This document shows, piece after piece, positions 40,246 to 42,911 of a stretch of 42,911 nt of DNA. Source of the stretch: Ruminococcaceae bacterium UBA7075. GTDB lineage: Bacteria > Bacillota > Clostridia > Oscillospirales > Acutalibacteraceae. The notes under the pieces were generated by a model. It was not told the DNA's origin. It searched no databases and was given only the letters and a program-made list of their open reading frames with translations. The translations under genes were made by a program, and so were the position numbers. Position 1 is the stretch's first letter, and the number at the start of each line of letters is the position of its first letter. The DNA lies in the NCBI GenBank assembly GCA_002493635.1, contig DKZL01000081.1, forward strand, positions 1 through 42,911, in the 5' to 3' direction.

Positions 40246-42336
40246 TTAATGTTTTTTTATCAGTGGTTTCTTTAGTAACCTCGCCGCATAAAGCACACAG
40301 GCGACACTGACACCCGTATCTGCAATTACGGACATCCACATTGATGCAATTCCAAGAGCTGCAAGAATTATTACAAGTACCTTAACCGTTATCGCAAAAA
40401 CAATGTTTGTTCGCACAGTATTCATTACTTTGCGCGAAAGCTTTATTGCAGTGGGAAGCTGTTCAAGTGTACCCGATGCAAGAACAGCGTCTGAAGCTTC
40501 AATCGCTGCCTCACTTCCAAGTCCCATAGCAATTCCACAGTCACTTGCAGAAAGCACGGGAGCATCATTTATGCCGTCGCCGACAAAACATACCGCCTTT
40601 GATTTTTCTTTTAAAGAATTACACTCTATCAGCTTATCAGAAGGCATAAGCTCCGATTTACAGGTGCTCATTCCGATTTCACCGCATACCTTTTGCGCAT
40701 TTGCTCTGCTGTCACCTGTGAGCATCACTGTATTCTTAACTCCAAGATTGTGAAGCTCGAAAATTACATTTTTCGCTTCAGCTCTTATGGTATCCGATAC
40801 TCCGATTGCTCCGATAACATCTCCACCGAGGGTTACAAATACAGATACATCAGAATTTGCAAAATCTCTTTTTTGTTCTTCATTAAGTATTTTTGCGCTT
40901 CCGCACCCAAGCTTTTTTCCCTCATAATCTGCCGATACTCCGTGTCCTGCATTTTCTTGGTAATCCGAAAGTTGAGGAAGTCTGATGCCTGCTGCTTTTT
41001 CACGGATTGCGGCTGCAATGGGGTGTGACGAATATTTCTCTGCACTTGCTGCAAAAGCAAGCACTTCTTCACTGCTATAATCCGAAAATGCCATTACACT
41101 GTTTACACTTAATTTTCCTGTGGTAACAGTTCCTGTTTTATCAAAAACAAAGGTATCTGCCTTTGAAAGAGTCTCAAGATATTTGCCGCCTTTTATAAGT
41201 ACTCCGAATTTGGACGCTGAACCAATTCCGGAATAATATGCGAGCGGAACGGAAATTACGATTGCGCAAGGACAGGAAGCAACAAGACAAACAAGAGCAC
41301 GGTAAAGCCATTCACTGAATGCACCCAACCCTAAAATCGGAGGAAGGACGGCGATAATCACTGCAATGGCAATCACTATTGGAGTGTAAATTGACGCAAA
41401 TCGTGAGATAAGCTTTTCACTCTTCCCCTTTTGTGCGGCGGCATCTTCAACAAGCTTTAAAATTCTTGTTGCTGTACTGTCGCCGAATTTTTTTGTAGTC
41501 TTTATCTGAATCAGTGAATTGCCGTTGATTGCGCCGCTTAGCACTTCGCTTCCGACTGTTGCATCAACAGGCACACTTTCACCCGTAAGCGCTGAATTAT
41601 CAAGCGTTGTTGTTCCGCTGATTACTACACCGTCAAGAGGGATGCGTTCATACGGTTTAACAATAATTGTGCTGCCTTCTTTAACTTGCTCGGCAGATAC
41701 AACCGTTTCTTTGTCATTTATAAGCATTGTCGCAGTATCGGGGCGAATTTTTGCAAGCTTTTCAATATCGTGTCTTGACGCATCTACTGCTTTATCTTCA
41801 ATAAATTCACCGACTGCAAATAGAATTGTTACCATTGCTGCTTCAACAAATTCACCTAAACAAAAAGCAGCTGCAACAGCGATTGTGAGAAGTGCAGTTT
41901 CATCAAAACGCAGTTTAAAAATATTTTTAATACCCTTGATAAAAGTTTTATATCCTGCAAGCAGAATTGAAGCAAAGCAAAGACAGACTTGCAGCCAAAA
42001 GCTCCAGACTGCGCTGTCACCGATAATAAGTTCCAATGCAAGTGCCGACACACCTATAACTGCGGAAATAATCAGAAAAACCAAACCTGATTTTGAATTA
42101 TTTTCTTTATTTTTATCGCAACCGATATTTTCAAGAACATTGACGCCTTCCTCTATGCTGTCACAAATTGACTGAATATCAGACTTTACATCACTTTTAT
42201 TAGATGTTAAATTCAACTGCTTTGTCGCAAAATTAAAACTGACGTTCTCATAATCTTTACTCTCTGCAATTTTTTGCTCAATTTTGCCTGCACAGTGCGC
42301 ACAATTCAAATTCTGCAAAATAAAAGTATACTTCAT
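40246..42336 (-). CDS. P1B-2-type Zn/Cd/Pb-exporting ATPase
   Basis: A 696-aa heavy-metal pump. One N-terminal metal-binding domain with NLNCAHC precedes about eight membrane helices. Motifs in order: LTGESVP (actuator), SCPCA near residue 353 in the metal-binding helix, DKTGT near 397 with the phosphorylated aspartate, SSHPIAAA, and GDGINDAPVL. In the last helices, TVKVLV and IADTGVSV supply the Lys and Asp typical of ZntA/CadA zinc and cadmium pumps. CAGGAG precedes the start. The upstream SmtB-like gene, 23 bases away, supports metal-inducible expression. ZntA or CadA would both be fair names. Confidence 0.94.
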   Translation of the reverse strand: MKYTFILQNLNCAHCAGKIEQKIAESKDYENVSFNFATKQLNLTSNKSDVKSDIQSICDSIEEGVNVLENIGCDKNKENNSKSGLVFLIISAVIGVSALALELIIGDSAVWSFWLQVCLCFASILLAGYKTFIKGIKNIFKLRFDETALLTIAVAAAFCLGEFVEAAMVTILFAVGEFIEDKAVDASRHDIEKLAKIRPDTATMLINDKETVVSAEQVKEGSTIIVKPYERIPLDGVVISGTTTLDNSALTGESVPVDATVGSEVLSGAINGNSLIQIKTTKKFGDSTATRILKLVEDAAAQKGKSEKLISRFASIYTPIVIAIAVIIAVLPPILGLGAFSEWLYRALVCLVASCPCAIVISVPLAYYSGIGSASKFGVLIKGGKYLETLSKADTFVFDKTGTVTTGKLSVNSVMAFSDYSSEEVLAFAASAEKYSSHPIAAAIREKAAGIRLPQLSDYQENAGHGVSADYEGKKLGCGSAKILNEEQKRDFANSDVSVFVTLGGDVIGAIGVSDTIRAEAKNVIFELHNLGVKNTVMLTGDSRANAQKVCGEIGMSTCKSELMPSDKLIECNSLKEKSKAVCFVGDGINDAPVLSASDCGIAMGLGSEAAIEASDAVLASGTLEQLPTAIKLSRKVMNTVRTNIVFAITVKVLVIILAALGIASMWMSVIADTGVSVACVLYAARLLKKPLIKKH

Positions 42337-42359
42337 AAATATCTCCTGATAACTGTAAT

Positions 42360-42671
42360 TTATTCGAGTATATGGTCAAGTCCCATTTCTATAATCTTCT
42401 TCACATGATCATCATCAAGAGAATAATAAATCTGTTTACCCTCTCTGCGCACACGCACAAGCTTGTTTTGACGAAGCACACGCAGTTGATGTGAAATTGT
42501 GCTCTGCTCCATATTTAGAGTTTCGGCAATATTAAGCACAGACATTTCATTTTCAGATATTGTCACCATAATACGAAGCCGTGTTGAATCACCGAACACC
42601 TTGAACAAATCTGCAAGCTCAAAAAGCACCTCAATGTCGGGGATTTCATTGTAATTTAATTTTTTTTCCAT
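42360..42671 (-). CDS. ArsR/SmtB-family metal-responsive repressor, zinc alpha-5 type
   Basis: The 103-aa winged-helix protein should repress itself and the ATPase until metal binds. The DNA-recognition helix region is NIAETLNMEQSTISHQLRVL. The C-terminal helix holds Asp87, His89, His100 and Glu103, the same D-x-H-x10-H-x2-E spacing as the zinc site of SmtB. The alpha-3 ELCVCD cysteine site of CadC and ArsR is absent. ATG 42671 has GGAG seven bases upstream; an in-frame ATG at 42713 lies in the operator region and is rejected. It is the first gene of a two-gene metal operon. Confidence 0.92.
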   Translation of the reverse strand: MEKKLNYNEIPDIEVLFELADLFKVFGDSTRLRIMVTISENEMSVLNIAETLNMEQSTISHQLRVLRQNKLVRVRREGKQIYYSLDDDHVKKIIEMGLDHILE

Positions 42672-42706
42672 ATTTACTCTCCTGTTAATAAAATCAATAA
42701 CTATGT

Positions 42707-42732
42707 TGTTCATATGATTATATGTTCATATG
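42707..42732. promoter_or_regulatory. Candidate SmtB-type operator (two direct copies)
   Basis: TGTTCATATG occurs at 42707-42716 and 42723-42732, 16 bases apart. Each copy has a near-palindromic ATATGAACATAT-like core, as in ArsR/SmtB operators. The sites cover the predicted transcription start and leader. Confidence 0.65.
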
Positions 42733-42740
42733 TTATAAAT

Positions 42741-42769
42741 AATATATCATCATTATATATGTTTGTCAA
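42741..42769 (-). promoter_or_regulatory. Sigma-A-type promoter for the metal operon
   Basis: On the minus strand a perfect TTGACA (42769-42764), a 17-base spacer and TATATT (42746-42741). Confidence 0.78.
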
Positions 42770-42854
42770 TAGATATTTTAAAACTTTTGCAAATATTTTT
42801 ACAATATGAAAATAGTGCAAAACAAATGCTGATGATATTATGCACATAGCAGTG

Positions 42855-42887
42855 ATTTCTACTCACACGCCTCATGCGAGGTGTGAC
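42855..42887 (-). CRISPR. Single I-C-like CRISPR repeat at the window edge
   Basis: On the minus strand a 33-base unit begins GTCACACCTCGCATGAGG and ends GTGTGAGTAGAAAT. Type I-C repeats are 32-33 bases, start GTCGCACC, hold a CC/GG-type hairpin with a CATG-like loop, and end GATTGAAAT. Start, length, hairpin and the GAAAT end all fit, with differences in the TGAGTA part. The 24 bases to its right would be the start of a spacer. The array would extend past 42911, with this as the leader-distal repeat. Only one copy is visible, so this rests on resemblance. Confidence 0.55.
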
Positions 42888-42911
42888 TATTGCTCATTCA
42901 TTTATTACAAT

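Overview
The window looks like chromosomal housekeeping DNA from a low-GC clostridial Firmicute (Bacillota), most likely of the Ruminococcaceae. The reasons are AT-rich intergenic DNA, strong GGAGG-type ribosome binding sites, several TTG/GTG starts, a Gram-positive PolC polymerase, the short HisG plus HisZ pair, a YajC / TIGR04086-type membrane protein neighbourhood and a PASTA-type kinase-like protein. The genus is an inference. I see no tRNA, rRNA, insertion sequence, integrase or phage gene. About 40 protein genes cover nearly all of the window, and no gene-free stretch exceeds about 250 bases.

Layout. 1-150: terminators and a structured RNA-like element. 154-2952 (minus): asd-dapA-dapB, the aspartate-to-lysine/diaminopimelate branch, behind a good sigma-A-type promoter. 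3157-5802 (plus): queA and tgt (queuosine tRNA modification), then yajC with its own promoter. 5878-10420 (plus): a TIGR04086-like membrane protein whose ribosome binding site lies in a terminator-like hairpin, a transmembrane PASTA/YARHG protein whose kinase domain lacks key catalytic residues, and an unrecognised polytopic membrane protein. 10439-14493: an RluA-type pseudouridine synthase, DUF1294, a GHL10-type secreted protein, MtaB and an HPr-like protein lacking the phosphocarrier histidine. 14640-19796 (minus): a histidine operon, hisZ-G-D-B-A-I-E, without hisC, hisH or hisF. It has a palindrome at the predicted transcription start and an internal promoter before hisB. 19868-32228 (minus): pyrH-frr-uppS-cdsA-dxr-rseP-ispG-polC-AI-2E transporter, a long run linking pyrimidine nucleotides, ribosome recycling, isoprenoid and phospholipid synthesis, intramembrane proteolysis and replication. 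32481-33616 (minus): rpsF-ssb-rpsR. 33821-36641 (minus): the TrkH-TrkA potassium system. 36886-42671: an acetyltransferase, a YeiH-type exporter, a MATE transporter, and a P1B-2-type metal ATPase with a SmtB-like zinc-sensor repressor. 42855-42887: one sequence closely resembling a type I-C CRISPR repeat, apparently the end of an array that continues past the right edge.

Most genes are confident family assignments. The least explained signals are: (1) two near-identical structured elements, at 14-82 (minus) and 14573-14640 (plus), each just downstream of a terminator; (2) the hairpin that buries the ribosome binding site at 5834-5872; (3) the pseudokinase-PASTA-YARHG protein with its membrane-protein neighbour; (4) the palindrome at the his promoter; (5) the CRISPR-like repeat at the edge. 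I do not see a complete novel multigene system here. The two-copy RNA element is the best candidate for something undescribed.
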